Below, piece after piece: positions 26,142 to 35,492 of a stretch of DNA of 64,000 bases. Source of the DNA: Cryobacterium sp. PH31-L1 (GTDB lineage Bacteria > Actinomycetota > Actinomycetes > Actinomycetales > Microbacteriaceae). A model generated the notes under the pieces. The model was not told the origin of the DNA, did no database searches, and was given only the letters and a program-made list of their open reading frames with translations. The stretch's first letter is position 1; every line of letters begins with the position of its first letter. Both the position numbers and the translations under genes were made by a program. The DNA lies in NCBI RefSeq assembly GCF_030063145.1, contig NZ_JASISM010000001.1, positions 310,001 to 374,000 of the forward strand, read 5' to 3'.

Positions 26142-27479
26142 ATGGCGCAGAGCAGAACCCCGGACAACGAGAAAGTTGCCCCCGACCCGACCTCGGGCGC
26201 GTCAATAGAAACCGCGTCCCCAGCAGAATCTCCGAATGACCGGGCACGCCGTACCGCCCTGAGAAGCATGAAGCGTCTGGCGGCCGGGCTGCTCGCTCTT
26301 ATGGCGGTCATCTTCACGGTGTCGTTCGCCCTGGAGGAGAGCTACCCCTGGCTCGAATACGTACGCGCCGCAGCCGAGGGCGGCATGGTCGGCGCGATCG
26401 CGGACTGGTTCGCCGTGACCGCCCTGTTTCGCTACCCGCTGGGGCTAAAAATTCCGCACACCAACATCATCGCCAACCGCAAAGACGAGATCGGTGCGAG
26501 CCTCGGCGAATTCGTCGAGACCAATTTCCTGTCCGAAACCGTCATTCGCGGCAAGCTCGAATCCATGCAGCCGTCCCGCCGCCTCGGCGCCTGGCTCACC
26601 GATACATCCAACGCCGAACGCCTCACCAACGAGCTCGCCGTTGCCGGCCAGGGCCTGCTCAACCTGCTCGGCGACGACGCTATCAAGAACCTCATTGAAT
26701 CCGTCGCGCGCGAACACTTGGTGAAGCCCGAGTGGGGTCCGAGCCTGGGAAAGGTGGGGGAGCGCCTCGTCACCAGTGGGCAGCAGCACGCGGCCGTCGA
26801 CCTACTGCTCGACCGCGCCGACGGCTGGTTGCGCGCCCATCCCGAGGCGTTCGGGCGCGTGGTGTCGCAGCGGTTGCCAACATGGCTGCCCGGCTTCGTC
26901 GACAAACTCGTCGACGACAAGGCCTACCGTGAGGTGCTTGCGTTTGTCGCGTCTGCGCGAAACGACCGCGGGCATCCGGTGCGCAAGGCCATCGACGAGT
27001 ACCTCAGCGAGGTCATGCGCGACCTGCAATACGAATCAGCCATGATCGCCAAAGTCGAAAGCCTCAAGGCCGAGATTCTCGACAATGCCAAGCTGCGCGA
27101 GTTCGTCGGGGACGCCTGGGAGGCGATCAAGGTCTCGCTCACGGACGCGTTAGACGACGCGGCGAGCGCACTACGGGTGGGCATCCGTTCAACCTTGCAC
27201 GATGTCGGCAACCGCCTCACAGCGGATGCCGCCCTCGGCGCGCGCATTGACCGCTGGCTCGCCGACACGGCAAGCTACGTCGTCGCCAACTATCGGCATG
27301 AGATCGCCGGTGTGATCACCGAAACCGTGGAGCGCTGGCCCGCCGCGGAGACGGCCGAGAAGATCGAACTGCAGGTGGGCCGTGACCTGCAATTCATCCG
27401 CATCAACGGAACCGTGGTCGGCGCCCTCGCTGGTCTGGCCATTTTCACCCTCGCGCACGCGGTGGCCGCGCTGTTTTGA
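26142..27479 (+). CDS. DUF445 family membrane protein (YjiN-like)
   Basis: 445 residues. One hydrophobic segment near residues 48-65 (RLAAGLLALMAVIFTVSFAL), then the family hallmark AAAEGGMVGAIADWFAVTALFR(YP), a long helical soluble region, and a C-terminal hydrophobic helix (GTVVGALAGLAIFTLAHAVA). This layout, with an anchor at both ends, is typical of DUF445. The function of the family is not established. The ATG follows CAGGCT by six bases, hinting at a leaderless start. It probably forms a unit with the downstream SGNH-GAF gene (50-base gap). Confidence 0.88.
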   Translation: MAQSRTPDNEKVAPDPTSGASIETASPAESPNDRARRTALRSMKRLAAGLLALMAVIFTVSFALEESYPWLEYVRAAAEGGMVGAIADWFAVTALFRYPLGLKIPHTNIIANRKDEIGASLGEFVETNFLSETVIRGKLESMQPSRRLGAWLTDTSNAERLTNELAVAGQGLLNLLGDDAIKNLIESVAREHLVKPEWGPSLGKVGERLVTSGQQHAAVDLLLDRADGWLRAHPEAFGRVVSQRLPTWLPGFVDKLVDDKAYREVLAFVASARNDRGHPVRKAIDEYLSEVMRDLQYESAMIAKVESLKAEILDNAKLREFVGDAWEAIKVSLTDALDDAASALRVGIRSTLHDVGNRLTADAALGARIDRWLADTASYVVANYRHEIAGVITETVERWPAAETAEKIELQVGRDLQFIRINGTVVGALAGLAIFTLAHAVAALF

Positions 27480-27529
27480 ATCGCTTTTGACCCTGATTCG
27501 GGGGAGACTGGTCAGAACGAAAGGCTCCA

Positions 27530-28762
27530 ATGCACGACCTCACCCGGTGGGCGCTCCGCCCCCTGATGCGAGTGTGGACGGCCTCAGCCGAGCGCCAGGA
27601 CCGCCACCTGCCGCGACCGAGCGACGCACCGCAGGCCCACGCCGCCGGAATCGACAGCGACCGGGTGCTCATTCTCGGCTGCGGACCGGCCGTGGGCTGG
27701 GGCGTGCTCAGTCACCAGCTCGCCCTGCCCGGCTGGCTCGCCCGCGAACTTTCGGCCCGCACCGGTCGCGGCGTTGACATCGACCTTCTGTCCAGCCGCA
27801 CCATGACCGCCGTGAATGCGCTCACCACCCTCGCCGACACCCGGCTTGGCCGCTTTGACGCCGTCGTCGTCACGCTCGGCGTCAATGAAGCGCTCGATCT
27901 CACCAGCGTCACCGAGTGGCGCGACCGTTTAGCTACCCTGCTCGCGGCGCTGGAACGTGAGACGTCACGCAGCACGACCATCTTCGTGCTCGGAATTCCC
28001 CCCATTCGCAGCATTGAGATCTTTAAGCGCCCGCTCGTCCTCATCGCGGATTGGTCAGCCACCGACCTCAATGCCGTGAGCGAGCGGCTCGCCGCCGACG
28101 CGCCGCGCACCACGTTCGTGCCGTTCTCGCCCGCCGCGACGCTCACTCCAGACCGGCACCGCACTTCCACCGACTATCGTCGCTGGGCCGCTTTGCTGGC
28201 CGGCGCCATGGCCGACAGCCTCGACGAGGCGCGCCTCGGCATCGCCAGCCCCGGCCTGACCTACCTAGCGGATGCCGACGCTCGCGAACTTGCGCGGCAG
28301 GCGGCCGTCGACGGACTCGGAATTCTCGATACCGCGCCCGAGGCCCGATTCGACCGCCTGGTCGTACTCGCGCAGCGCCTGTTCGACACGGAATCGGCGC
28401 TGATCAGCATCATTGACCACGATCGCCACTGGAATAAGGCTCGGGCGGGGGTCGCGGTGACCGAGATGCCGCGCAGTGACTCGTTCTGCGCGATTACCAT
28501 TGACGGGGACGGGCCGCTCATCATCGAGGATGCGCGCACTGACGCCCGGTTCAGTGACAACCCGCTGGTACACGGTGACCCGCGCATCCGCTTTTATGCC
28601 GGGTTTCCCATCGAGTCCCCGTCGGGGGAGCGCATCGGGGCACTCTGCGTGTTCGATCCGAAGCCGCGTTCGCTCGCCGAGGTCGACCCAGTGCTGCTGC
28701 GCGAACTCGCACTTCTGGTGCAGCGCGAGCTGCGGTTGCCGCCGCAACTGGGTAGCCGCTAA
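27530..28762 (+). CDS. SGNH hydrolase-GAF domain fusion
   Basis: 410 residues. Residues ~45-235 resemble an SGNH/GDSL hydrolase: [16 protein letters not shown] at the block I position, [15 protein letters not shown] at the block III (G-x-N) position, and a final D-x-H-like segment ([15 protein letters not shown]). The block I serine appears replaced (GCGPA instead of GDSxx), so hydrolase activity is doubtful. Residues ~255-400 are a GAF domain ([25 protein letters not shown]...FCAITI...[22 protein letters not shown]). GAF domains bind small ligands or sense redox. Cytosolic; no signal peptide. AAAGG precedes the ATG. The stop overlaps that of the LamG gene (CTAA). Confidence 0.8.
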   Translation: MHDLTRWALRPLMRVWTASAERQDRHLPRPSDAPQAHAAGIDSDRVLILGCGPAVGWGVLSHQLALPGWLARELSARTGRGVDIDLLSSRTMTAVNALTTLADTRLGRFDAVVVTLGVNEALDLTSVTEWRDRLATLLAALERETSRSTTIFVLGIPPIRSIEIFKRPLVLIADWSATDLNAVSERLAADAPRTTFVPFSPAATLTPDRHRTSTDYRRWAALLAGAMADSLDEARLGIASPGLTYLADADARELARQAAVDGLGILDTAPEARFDRLVVLAQRLFDTESALISIIDHDRHWNKARAGVAVTEMPRSDSFCAITIDGDGPLIIEDARTDARFSDNPLVHGDPRIRFYAGFPIESPSGERIGALCVFDPKPRSLAEVDPVLLRELALLVQRELRLPPQLGSR

Positions 28763-31700
28763 CGGCCGGCCGCCTGATGAGCCGCGACGGTGTCAGCCGA
28801 CAATACTGTGTTGTACACGGCGATCTCATCGAGTGTGCCGACGTAAGTGTTACTCGAGGATCCCGCAAAATTCAGCGTTGTTGTCGTCGGTGTTCCGGCC
28901 GGTCCTGCCAGAGTCTTTACGGCAGCGCCATCGACGTAGAGAACGATCGATCCCGCTCCGGCGCGAGTGAAGACAACGTGGTGCCACTCACCGTCGTTGT
29001 AGCCGGTGGCCGAGACGATATTGGCTGCGGAGTTGTTCGTGTTTGATCCGGCGATGATCTGCCCGGCGCACAACGACACCCCGACGCGGAGATTGCCTCC
29101 ATTGCTCGTTGTGTAGGTCATGGCCGTTCCATCCGACCAGGCCTGGCAGGTCGAACCTTTCGAGCTCACCGACTTCAGCCACAGCTCGATTGAAAAATCT
29201 GTGTTCAAGGAATGGGGAGCCCTGCCGTACGCGGATCCGCCGAAATACGCGGCGGTGTCGGGGTCGCCCGCGAGAGCGCCAGCCGATCCCAGAACAGGCG
29301 AACCGGTGAAGGTTCCGGTTTGACCGGCCTGACTGTCGACAAATGTCGGTGACGATGCGGCATCGCCGAGCCGCCAATAGCTGACCAGGCCGCTGGTTGC
29401 CAGAACGGTCGCGGAGTAGGTCGACTTGACCTGCAGCACGCTCGAATTGGTCACCGTGGACGAATTGCCGACAGTGTCGAAGATCACCAATCGGTAGGTG
29501 TAGCAGGAAGCGCTGGAAACCTTGTCGGTAAACGTTGTCGTGGAGACCCCGGGGGGGATGGTGAGCACCGTTGAGTACGCATAGCTTCCGCAGGCCGATC
29601 CCGAAAGCTTTGCCGTTCCGCGCTCCAGGGTTCGCTTGCCGATCCCCGAACCGACATCGCTGCCGGCAGCAAAGCTCACGGCGACCGACGTGCTGGTCGT
29701 CGCACCGTTCGGAGAGGTGACTGTGCCGCCACTCGGCGCGGTGTTGTCGGGCGTCAGCGTGAAGGTGGCGCTGCCCGAGGTGAGCCCAGCGTTGTTCGTG
29801 GCGGTCACGCTGGCGCCGCCGCCCGACGGCGTACCGCTCCAGACATACGTGTTCACGCCGGTCGTTCCGCCGCCGCTCGAGGTCCAGTTGGTGCCGGGGG
29901 CGGTGAAGTTGTAGGCCTTGACCCCGGAGACGGTGTCGGTGGCGCTCGCCGTGGCGGTGAACGATCCGGACGTCTGGCCCGACCGGTAGTAGACCGTGCC
30001 GGTCGTAGAGCTCCAATAGCTGTTGGTCGAAGCGGATGCCGCAAACGACGAGAAGGTCGGCGTCGACGGCGCTGCGCTGTCGACCTTCACGACCGCGCTC
30101 GTGTACGTGGTGGAGTTGCCACTGGTATCGAGCACGACGTAGCGATACTGGTAGCAGCCCGGGCTCGTGACCCTGTCAATCAGGGATGCCGCCGGGTCGG
30201 TCGCGACGAGGGCGAAGCTGCCCATCGTGCCGCAGGTGCCGTCGGCGGTACCCGACGACGACAACGTGGCCGTCGCGCGGTCGAGGTGGGCGCCGGAAGC
30301 CAGCCCACTGGCATCCGTTCCCGGGTTGAGGGTGAGGCTGAGCGACGTGGCGGTGGAATACGCCGAGCCGGTACCGGTGAGCCCGACAAGGGCCACCGAA
30401 CCGCCGGACGGCCCTCTGATATCTGCGGCCGGGGAGTTTCCGAGCTGAAAGTGATTGTTGACGGTCGCGGCGCTTAGCGCGGTGCCGTAGACGGAGATTT
30501 CGTCGAGTGTGCCGGCGAAGTAGTTGGTGCCCGTTTGCAGTCGCCCGAGGTTGATGTTGAGCGGGCTGGCCAAGGAGGCCGTCGTGCCCGACGAGGATGT
30601 CACGCTGACGCCGTCGACGTATAACACGAGCACATTCGAGGCCCGGGTGAGCACGACGTGGTGCCAGGCGTTGTTGTCGTAGCCGCCGGCAGGGCTCCTG
30701 ACCGTGGTCGTGCCGGTTCCGGCCAGAACGTAGCCGTCCGCGCAGAGGGAGATACCAAAGCCGTACGGGGCGAGTGCTGACGACGCATCGACCAGACCGG
30801 CGCCCTGCGACCACGCCGTGCATCCGCTGCCGAGGCCCTGTGTGGATTTGAACCACAGCTCAATCGAGAACGCCGAGCTCACCGGGTTGGCGATCGAACC
30901 GTAGTCGGCCACGCCGTCGAAAGTCGCGGCCGTGTTGGTTCCCCCGCGGGACGCGTCGATTCCGGCCGCGCCGAGGGTTGGACCGCTGAGGTAGTCACCG
31001 ACATTGCTGCCGACGCTCGGCACGATTCGGGGGTAGGTGAGGGGAATGACCTCGAAGTGGTCGAGTTGCAGCCCGGTGGACGTGGTTTTGGTCACCCGGT
31101 TTTCCGGGATCCCATCGATGAAGCCGGCGACTCCGCTCGGAGTGGTCGGTGACGAGGTATCCGTGTAGCTCGCCTTCAGCACACCGTTGACGTACAGGTT
31201 GAGCACCGTCGAACTTGTGCCGCTGACCTCCAGCCGCAGGCGGTAGGTCTCACCCACGACCAGTGCCGACTGGGCAGTGCTCGTGGCGGAGGATGGGAGC
31301 GTGTAATTTCCGCCGGAGGCTTCGGCGATTCGCCAGGCACCGGTACCGTCCGCGTTGCCGAACCAGCCGCCCGCGTACAGGTTGTAGCTCGACGTGTTCA
31401 TTCGGCTGACCAGGCCGATCACATCGCCCGCCAGCGTGCTGGCGTTGTAGAGGTCGGCTTCGACGGCGTAGTTGGCACTCGACCGGGAGATCGGCAGGTA
31501 GTTCAAGGAATAACCGATGCCGACCCGCATGGCACGACCGCCCAGAATTCGACTATCGGTGCTGTCGAGTTCCGTCCACTGCACGGACTGCTCGCTCAGG
31601 TGATTTTTCAGATACCCGGCCGGGCCGGTGAAGGAATCCGACGACAAGCCGGTGCCCGCCGCCTCGCCCAGCCGCCACTGGCCGACAATTCCCGAGGTCG

Positions 31701-32856
31701 CAGCCACGGCGCCGGCGTAGTCGATCAGGGCCACGTTCGAGCTGGGGAATGTGGCGGTGTTGCCGACTCGGTCGGTCACGACGTACTGGTAGATGTAGCA
31801 CAGGCCGGCAGCGACGCTGGTGTCGGTGTAGCTCGCGGTCGGAACGGAGCTGCTCATATTCACCCAGGCGCCGTAGCTGCCGCACATGCCACCGCTCAGC
31901 GAGGACTGCTTGCGCTGGAGCTGCTGCGTTGCCACACCGGAGCCCGCGTCAGAGCCGGTGTAGTCGATATAGACCGCCCGCCCGGGCTGATAGCCGGCGG
32001 TGTAGGCGGGGGCGCCCCCGGTCGGTGCGGACGCGTCGTTGAGGTAGGTCAGCGTGGTCGGCGTGGTGTTGGTGGCCACATCGCGGGCGGTCACCGTCTC
32101 CGTCGGTGAACTTGTCGTTCCGGCCGCCCAGGTGAAAGCCGCGGAGACGTAGGGGCCGCTGGTCGGCGTGGACACCGTGCTCGGGTCGTGGCTCCAGCCG
32201 GTGCTGGTGCCACCGAGGGCTGCGGTAGAGCTTGAGGCCGGGCCGCTGCCGACATCCGTTACCGAGTTTGTCAGTGTGAACGACCCGGGCAGGGCACCGC
32301 GATAGTAGATTGTGCTGCCTGATTTGTAGGCATTGGTGGTGCCAGACGACAGGGCAAACCAGTTCACTGGCGCCGTCGTGTCGACGATGACGATATTGCT
32401 TTTCGCGCTCGCCGCGCCCTTCCAATTTGTGGCGAACAGGGCGGTGACCCGATAGGACCAGGAGCCGGCCGGTACGCCCGTTTCGGTGCAGCTCGTGGCC
32501 GCGATGGTGCCGGTGCAGCTCTGCATCAATTGTGCGGTCGTGCCCGTGGAATCAAACCGGCTCACGCTGTAGCCGCTCACGGCCGTCGTGCCGTCGGCCA
32601 GCGTCGACGCTGCCCAGGTCACGGTCACCGTGCTGCTTGCGGAGGTCGCGGTCGGTGTCGGTCCGGCGTTGACACTGCTGGCAGCGGATGCCCCGCTGCT
32701 GCCGTCGACGGATCCCGCGCTCCAATACGCCCACGCCACACCGCTGGCCATAGCAAACGCGAGGGGCACGGCAATCAGCCGGCGCACCAGGCGCCACCGA
32801 CGGGTGCGGGTGGACGGCGCGTTGTAGAGCCGCTTGCGGTGGCGGGCGGGCGTCAT
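28759..32856 (-). CDS. giant secreted LamG / Ig-like surface protein with SipW-type signal
   Basis: 1365 residues. The N-terminus is basic and then has a hydrophobic segment ending [10 protein letters not shown], which resembles a SipW-dependent signal peptide. A fibronectin-III-like domain follows, then Ig-like modules each with a cysteine pair (CGSYGAW...[21 protein letters not shown]...[21 protein letters not shown]...[14 protein letters not shown]). There are also LamG/concanavalin-like domains (FSIELWFKS...WHHVVLTR...LYVDGVSV...[10 protein letters not shown], and a near copy at the C-terminus). No sortase motif or C-terminal helix. The ATG at 32856 overlaps the stop of the upstream gene (ATGA). 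It probably builds or decorates the cell surface and binds glycans. Confidence 0.85.
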   Translation of the reverse strand: MTPARHRKRLYNAPSTRTRRWRLVRRLIAVPLAFAMASGVAWAYWSAGSVDGSSGASAASSVNAGPTPTATSASSTVTVTWAASTLADGTTAVSGYSVSRFDSTGTTAQLMQSCTGTIAATSCTETGVPAGSWSYRVTALFATNWKGAASAKSNIVIVDTTAPVNWFALSSGTTNAYKSGSTIYYRGALPGSFTLTNSVTDVGSGPASSSTAALGGTSTGWSHDPSTVSTPTSGPYVSAAFTWAAGTTSSPTETVTARDVATNTTPTTLTYLNDASAPTGGAPAYTAGYQPGRAVYIDYTGSDAGSGVATQQLQRKQSSLSGGMCGSYGAWVNMSSSVPTASYTDTSVAAGLCYIYQYVVTDRVGNTATFPSSNVALIDYAGAVAATSGIVGQWRLGEAAGTGLSSDSFTGPAGYLKNHLSEQSVQWTELDSTDSRILGGRAMRVGIGYSLNYLPISRSSANYAVEADLYNASTLAGDVIGLVSRMNTSSYNLYAGGWFGNADGTGAWRIAEASGGNYTLPSSATSTAQSALVVGETYRLRLEVSGTSSTVLNLYVNGVLKASYTDTSSPTTPSGVAGFIDGIPENRVTKTTSTGLQLDHFEVIPLTYPRIVPSVGSNVGDYLSGPTLGAAGIDASRGGTNTAATFDGVADYGSIANPVSSAFSIELWFKSTQGLGSGCTAWSQGAGLVDASSALAPYGFGISLCADGYVLAGTGTTTVRSPAGGYDNNAWHHVVLTRASNVLVLYVDGVSVTSSSGTTASLASPLNINLGRLQTGTNYFAGTLDEISVYGTALSAATVNNHFQLGNSPAADIRGPSGGSVALVGLTGTGSAYSTATSLSLTLNPGTDASGLASGAHLDRATATLSSSGTADGTCGTMGSFALVATDPAASLIDRVTSPGCYQYRYVVLDTSGNSTTYTSAVVKVDSAAPSTPTFSSFAASASTNSYWSSTTGTVYYRSGQTSGSFTATASATDTVSGVKAYNFTAPGTNWTSSGGGTTGVNTYVWSGTPSGGGASVTATNNAGLTSGSATFTLTPDNTAPSGGTVTSPNGATTSTSVAVSFAAGSDVGSGIGKRTLERGTAKLSGSACGSYAYSTVLTIPPGVSTTTFTDKVSSASCYTYRLVIFDTVGNSSTVTNSSVLQVKSTYSATVLATSGLVSYWRLGDAASSPTFVDSQAGQTGTFTGSPVLGSAGALAGDPDTAAYFGGSAYGRAPHSLNTDFSIELWLKSVSSKGSTCQAWSDGTAMTYTTSNGGNLRVGVSLCAGQIIAGSNTNNSAANIVSATGYNDGEWHHVVFTRAGAGSIVLYVDGAAVKTLAGPAGTPTTTTLNFAGSSSNTYVGTLDEIAVYNTVLSADTVAAHQAAGR

Positions 32857-33386
32857 GATCCGGCCACCAGATAGACCGTGAAGCTCGCGCCCTGGCAAGC
32901 AGATGCCGCGCCCGCGCTCATCGACAAAGCGTTCGGCAGCGAGATGGCAAGCGAGCCCGGCACCGCATTGGCCTGGGCCGGAACGCTCCAACCGGCAGTG
33001 CCGTTGGTCTGTACGGAATAGCTCAGGGCGTTGGTGGCGCAGGCCGAGTGCGCGCTGTCGGCGACGATGGCGCTGGTTCCGCGACTGGTGTCGAGCGAGA
33101 TCGACCCGATGTGCGCCACAAAACCGTTGGGGTTTGTGGCGCGCAGAACGACGTTTGTGGCGCCGCCCGGGTAGAGCGTTGCTGCGGGTGTCGCGTCGCG
33201 GAGGGTGACCGGACGTGTGGTGCCGGCCGTGGCGGTACCGGTACCCCGGCCCGACGCCGACCAGAGCGAGTACGCCACGCCGCCCAGGCTCATGGCAATC
33301 ATGAAGAACACCCCGGCAAGGATCATCTCCTTGGGAATTCTGCGCCGTACCTCTTGCGGAAGCTGCGGAAGGGTGTGCGGGCTCAC
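32853..33386 (-). CDS. two-cysteine secreted protein, paralogue C
   Basis: 177 residues. A 22-residue cytosolic start, a hydrophobic helix ending GVAYSLWSASGRGTGTATAG (SipW-like signal/anchor), then one beta-rich domain. Two cysteines only (SACATNALSY and SACQGASFTV). Segments NPNGFVAHIGSISLD and the C-terminal pattern C-x-G-A align with its two neighbours, so they look like paralogues. The start is a GTG that overlaps the upstream stop, and its own stop overlaps the LamG gene. Tight coupling to the LamG protein suggests a shared structure, such as a surface fibre or its anchor. No family name can be given. Confidence 0.75.
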   Translation of the reverse strand: MSPHTLPQLPQEVRRRIPKEMILAGVFFMIAMSLGGVAYSLWSASGRGTGTATAGTTRPVTLRDATPAATLYPGGATNVVLRATNPNGFVAHIGSISLDTSRGTSAIVADSAHSACATNALSYSVQTNGTAGWSVPAQANAVPGSLAISLPNALSMSAGAASACQGASFTVYLVAGS

Positions 33387-33871
33387 AGCAGGGTCGCCGC
33401 TCCGGCGGCCGAGTAGTCCAGGGTGATCAGCGCGCCCTTGCAGCCGTCCTGGTTATTCTTGGAACGGCGCATCCCCACCTGCGGCCAGCTCGCCCGGGGC
33501 AGGTCGAGCTCGCTGAGCGCGCGCGTGAGGTGCGCGGGAATGGTCAAAGCGACCGCCAGGCTGATTTGCGACACCTCGAAGTCGACCACAGTGCAGGGGT
33601 GGTCGGCATCCGCATTCGGTGCATCGACGTTATCGATGAGCACCCGCAGATCGGTCACGTCGAGGTTGAACTGGTGGGGATTGTCGAATTTGAGGTCGAT
33701 CGGAACCGAAACGCCCGGGCTCAACGGCCCGATGATGGTGGCGTGCGCGTTGATGTCGAACTCGGAATTCGCAATGCTGAAGCCGGGCGAGTACACCCAG
33801 AAAATGACCATCCCCGTGGCGACGACGAGGGCGCTGCCGAGTACGAAGCGGTTGCGCGCGGCGGCACTCAT
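33383..33871 (-). CDS. two-cysteine secreted protein, paralogue B
   Basis: 162 residues. An N-terminal helix (FVLGSALVVATGMVIFWVYSPG) serves as signal or anchor. The domain has two cysteines (HPCTVVDFEV and NNQDGCKGALITLDY), the second in the same context as NQDACKNATVNLLY of the 160-residue protein upstream. The early part FDNPHQFNLDVTDLRVLID matches the other paralogues. Start ATG overlaps the stop of a 29-codon ORF; its stop overlaps the next GTG. Extracellular, function unknown. Confidence 0.75.
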   Translation of the reverse strand: MSAAARNRFVLGSALVVATGMVIFWVYSPGFSIANSEFDINAHATIIGPLSPGVSVPIDLKFDNPHQFNLDVTDLRVLIDNVDAPNADADHPCTVVDFEVSQISLAVALTIPAHLTRALSELDLPRASWPQVGMRRSKNNQDGCKGALITLDYSAAGAATLL

Positions 33872-33957
33872 CGTGAATTCCTCGGTCTGGCGGTGAACAG
33901 TCGTGGGCGCGTTACCGCACGAAGAAGGTCAGGCCGCCCGGCCCAACCCCGATTCAT
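33868..33957 (-). CDS. 29-residue coupled ORF in the surface-protein operon
   Basis: Starts at ATG 33957, 15 bases after the stop of the 160-residue gene, with CTAGGAGAG (overlapping that stop) as ribosome binding site nine bases upstream. It ends with a TGA that overlaps the next gene's ATG. The peptide begins MNRGWAGRPDLLRAV and is arginine rich (8 of 29). The precise fit between a Shine-Dalgarno sequence and an ATGA junction supports translation. It may serve only to carry ribosomes to the next gene. Confidence 0.5.
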   Translation of the reverse strand: MNRGWAGRPDLLRAVTRPRLFTARPRNSR

Positions 33958-33971
33958 GTGCGGTGTCTCTC

Positions 33972-34454
33972 CTAGGCGATTGTGTAGAGCAGGTTGACCG
34001 TCGCGTTCTTGCAGGCATCCTGATTGACGGTCGACAGGTCGTTGAACGCGAGGGTGGCTCCGGTCCAGGCTCCCTTTCCGGCGCCGCCGATGGGAACCTC
34101 CGCGTTGACCGTCATCACGGGGCTGGCGAGGGTGAAGTCGGACGCGCCGCAGGTGCCGGTGACGGCACCGGCGTCCTTGACGACGCTCGCGATGCTCGCG
34201 GTCACGGTGCTGACGTAGACCGGGCTGGTGTTCGAGTTGGTGAAGGTACCGCTCAGGGTCTGGGCGGCGACGCCCGGCATGAGCCCGGCCACGGTGGTGG
34301 TCTGCTGCGCGGTGATGGCCGTCACGGTGCCGGCCGTCGCCGTGCCGGTTCCCGAGCCGCCCGCGGTCCAGAAGGCGAAAGCTACGCCGGAGCCGCCGAC
34401 CAGAACGGCCGTCGTCACGGCAACGGCGAATGCTTTTTTGGACAATTTACGCAT
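33972..34454 (-). CDS. two-cysteine secreted protein, paralogue A (SipW-type signal)
   Basis: 160 residues. Signal region MRKLSKKAFAVAVTTAVL ending GVAFAFWTAGGSGTGTATAG, close to the same region of paralogue C and to SipW-dependent signals of TasA/camelysin-type proteins. One beta-rich domain with exactly two cysteines (GTCGASDFTLA and NQDACKNATV), probably a disulfide outside the cell. AGGAG precedes the ATG. It is the first gene of the minus-strand operon that ends with the LamG protein. No SipW-like signal peptidase gene lies in the window. Confidence 0.78.
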   Translation of the reverse strand: MRKLSKKAFAVAVTTAVLVGGSGVAFAFWTAGGSGTGTATAGTVTAITAQQTTTVAGLMPGVAAQTLSGTFTNSNTSPVYVSTVTASIASVVKDAGAVTGTCGASDFTLASPVMTVNAEVPIGGAGKGAWTGATLAFNDLSTVNQDACKNATVNLLYTIA

Positions 34455-34719
34455 GGTTCTGCTCCTGAGCGAATAAGGCGGAAGAATTCATCGAGCAGGG
34501 GATAGCGTCATCGAAATCGCACGGTGCTGATAGTTCAAATTTACGGTCTTGCGGTGGGCGCCGACAGTCCCACTACTGGGTGGTTTCTTGGGCGCTAGTC
34601 AGGACTTTCGGCCCTACCCAGTGGTCTCGTTGATGCCGATAATGGCAATGTGAGGTTCGGCGCGGGGCCGTGCCTGGCGCGCTGAGCGTGGTCGAAGCCG
34701 CGCGCGATAGGATCGCGGC

Positions 34720-35259
34720 GTGAGCGATTCCTTGCGGCGCAGACTGCGCGTCCTGCCCGACTTTCCCGACCTGTTGCCCGCCTTCGATCCGGTGCTGGCG
34801 CCCAGCGATCCGGTCGAACTCTTTCTTAACTGGTTCGAGCACGCGCTCGCGGCCGGCGTGCTCCAGCCGCACGCGTTCAGCCTCGCGACCGCCACGGCGG
34901 AGTCGGCCGTGTCGTCGCGCATGCTCATTCTGAAGAACATTGAGCCTGCGGCAGCGGGCGTCGATTTCGGAGCCTGGCAGTTCGCAAGCACACGGGGCTC
35001 CCGCAAGGGGCGCGAGCTCGCCTCCAACCCCCAGGCGGCCATGAACTTCTACTGGGCCACCCTGGGGAGGCAGGTGCGCGTGGTGGGTGAGGTGTTTTTA
35101 TTGTCGGCTGAGGCATCCGCTCTGGACTGGGAGGAACGCCCGGGAGCTGACAGCCAGGCCAACCCGGAGTGGCAGCTGTATGCCCTGCACCCCACCGAGG
35201 TCGAGTTCTGGCAGGCGAGCAGTGACCGTCACCACATCCGTCACCGCTATGACCGCTGA
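34720..35259 (+). CDS. pyridoxamine 5'-phosphate oxidase family protein (PdxH-like, short C-terminus)
   Basis: 179 residues of the FMN-binding split barrel PdxH family: SSRMLILKNIEPAAAGVDFG, FASTRGSRKGRELASNPQAAMNFYW and QVRVVGEV are the FMN and PLP contacts in order, and VEFWQA matches the region near the end. Typical PdxH proteins are ~210 residues and finish with a W-x-x-x-R-L-x-P segment; this one stops at HRYDR. It may be a full PNP/PMP oxidase or a related oxidoreductase. GTG is six bases after TAGGAT (34708-34713), a leaderless start. Confidence 0.8.
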   Translation: MSDSLRRRLRVLPDFPDLLPAFDPVLAPSDPVELFLNWFEHALAAGVLQPHAFSLATATAESAVSSRMLILKNIEPAAAGVDFGAWQFASTRGSRKGRELASNPQAAMNFYWATLGRQVRVVGEVFLLSAEASALDWEERPGADSQANPEWQLYALHPTEVEFWQASSDRHHIRHRYDR

Positions 35260-35266
35260 AACACAA

Positions 35267-35299
35267 ATGCGCACCGAATCCAGCGGATTCAGTGCGCAT
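35267..35299 (-). terminator. terminator hairpin downstream of tRNA-Lys
   Basis: ATGCGCACCGAATCC / GGATTCAGTGCGCAT form a 15-bp stem with one mismatch and a 3-base loop. On the minus strand it is followed by TTTGTGTTTC, so it is a rho-independent terminator for the tRNA; it can also stop the PdxH-like gene from the other side. Confidence 0.85.
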
Positions 35300-35324
35300 C
35301 TGCCGCGTCTTTACGCGGATATTG

Positions 35325-35397
35325 TGGGCCCCGTCGGGCTCGAACCGACGACCCAAGGATTAAAAGTCCTTTGCTCTACCAACTGAGCTAGAGGCCC
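35325..35397 (-). tRNA. tRNA-Lys (anticodon TTT)
   Basis: 73 bases. Acceptor GGGCCTC pairs with GGGGCCC; D-arm AGCTCAGTTGGTAGAGC; anticodon loop CTTTTAA with anticodon TTT; T-arm with GGTTCGAGCC. The discriminator is A; CCA is not encoded. All arms fold normally. No integrated element is attached to either end. Confidence 0.97.
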
Positions 35398-35492
35398 GTA
35401 GGTTCTAATCTACCGTGGATTCGCGCTCAGCTTTTCTGGGTAGCGTGGGGGACAGCAAAAAACCGCCGTCTAAACCCGAAGGAGAACCCGCC

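Noticed and set aside
25921..26208. 95-residue open frame between the copper ATPase and DUF445
   Set aside because: Arg/Ala/Thr-rich shadow composition, overlaps the start of the DUF445 gene, no ribosome site; not a CsoR-like protein.
35325..35397. tRNA-Lys as an integration site
   Set aside because: No integrase and no repeated tRNA 3' end nearby; flanking genes look like ordinary chromosome.
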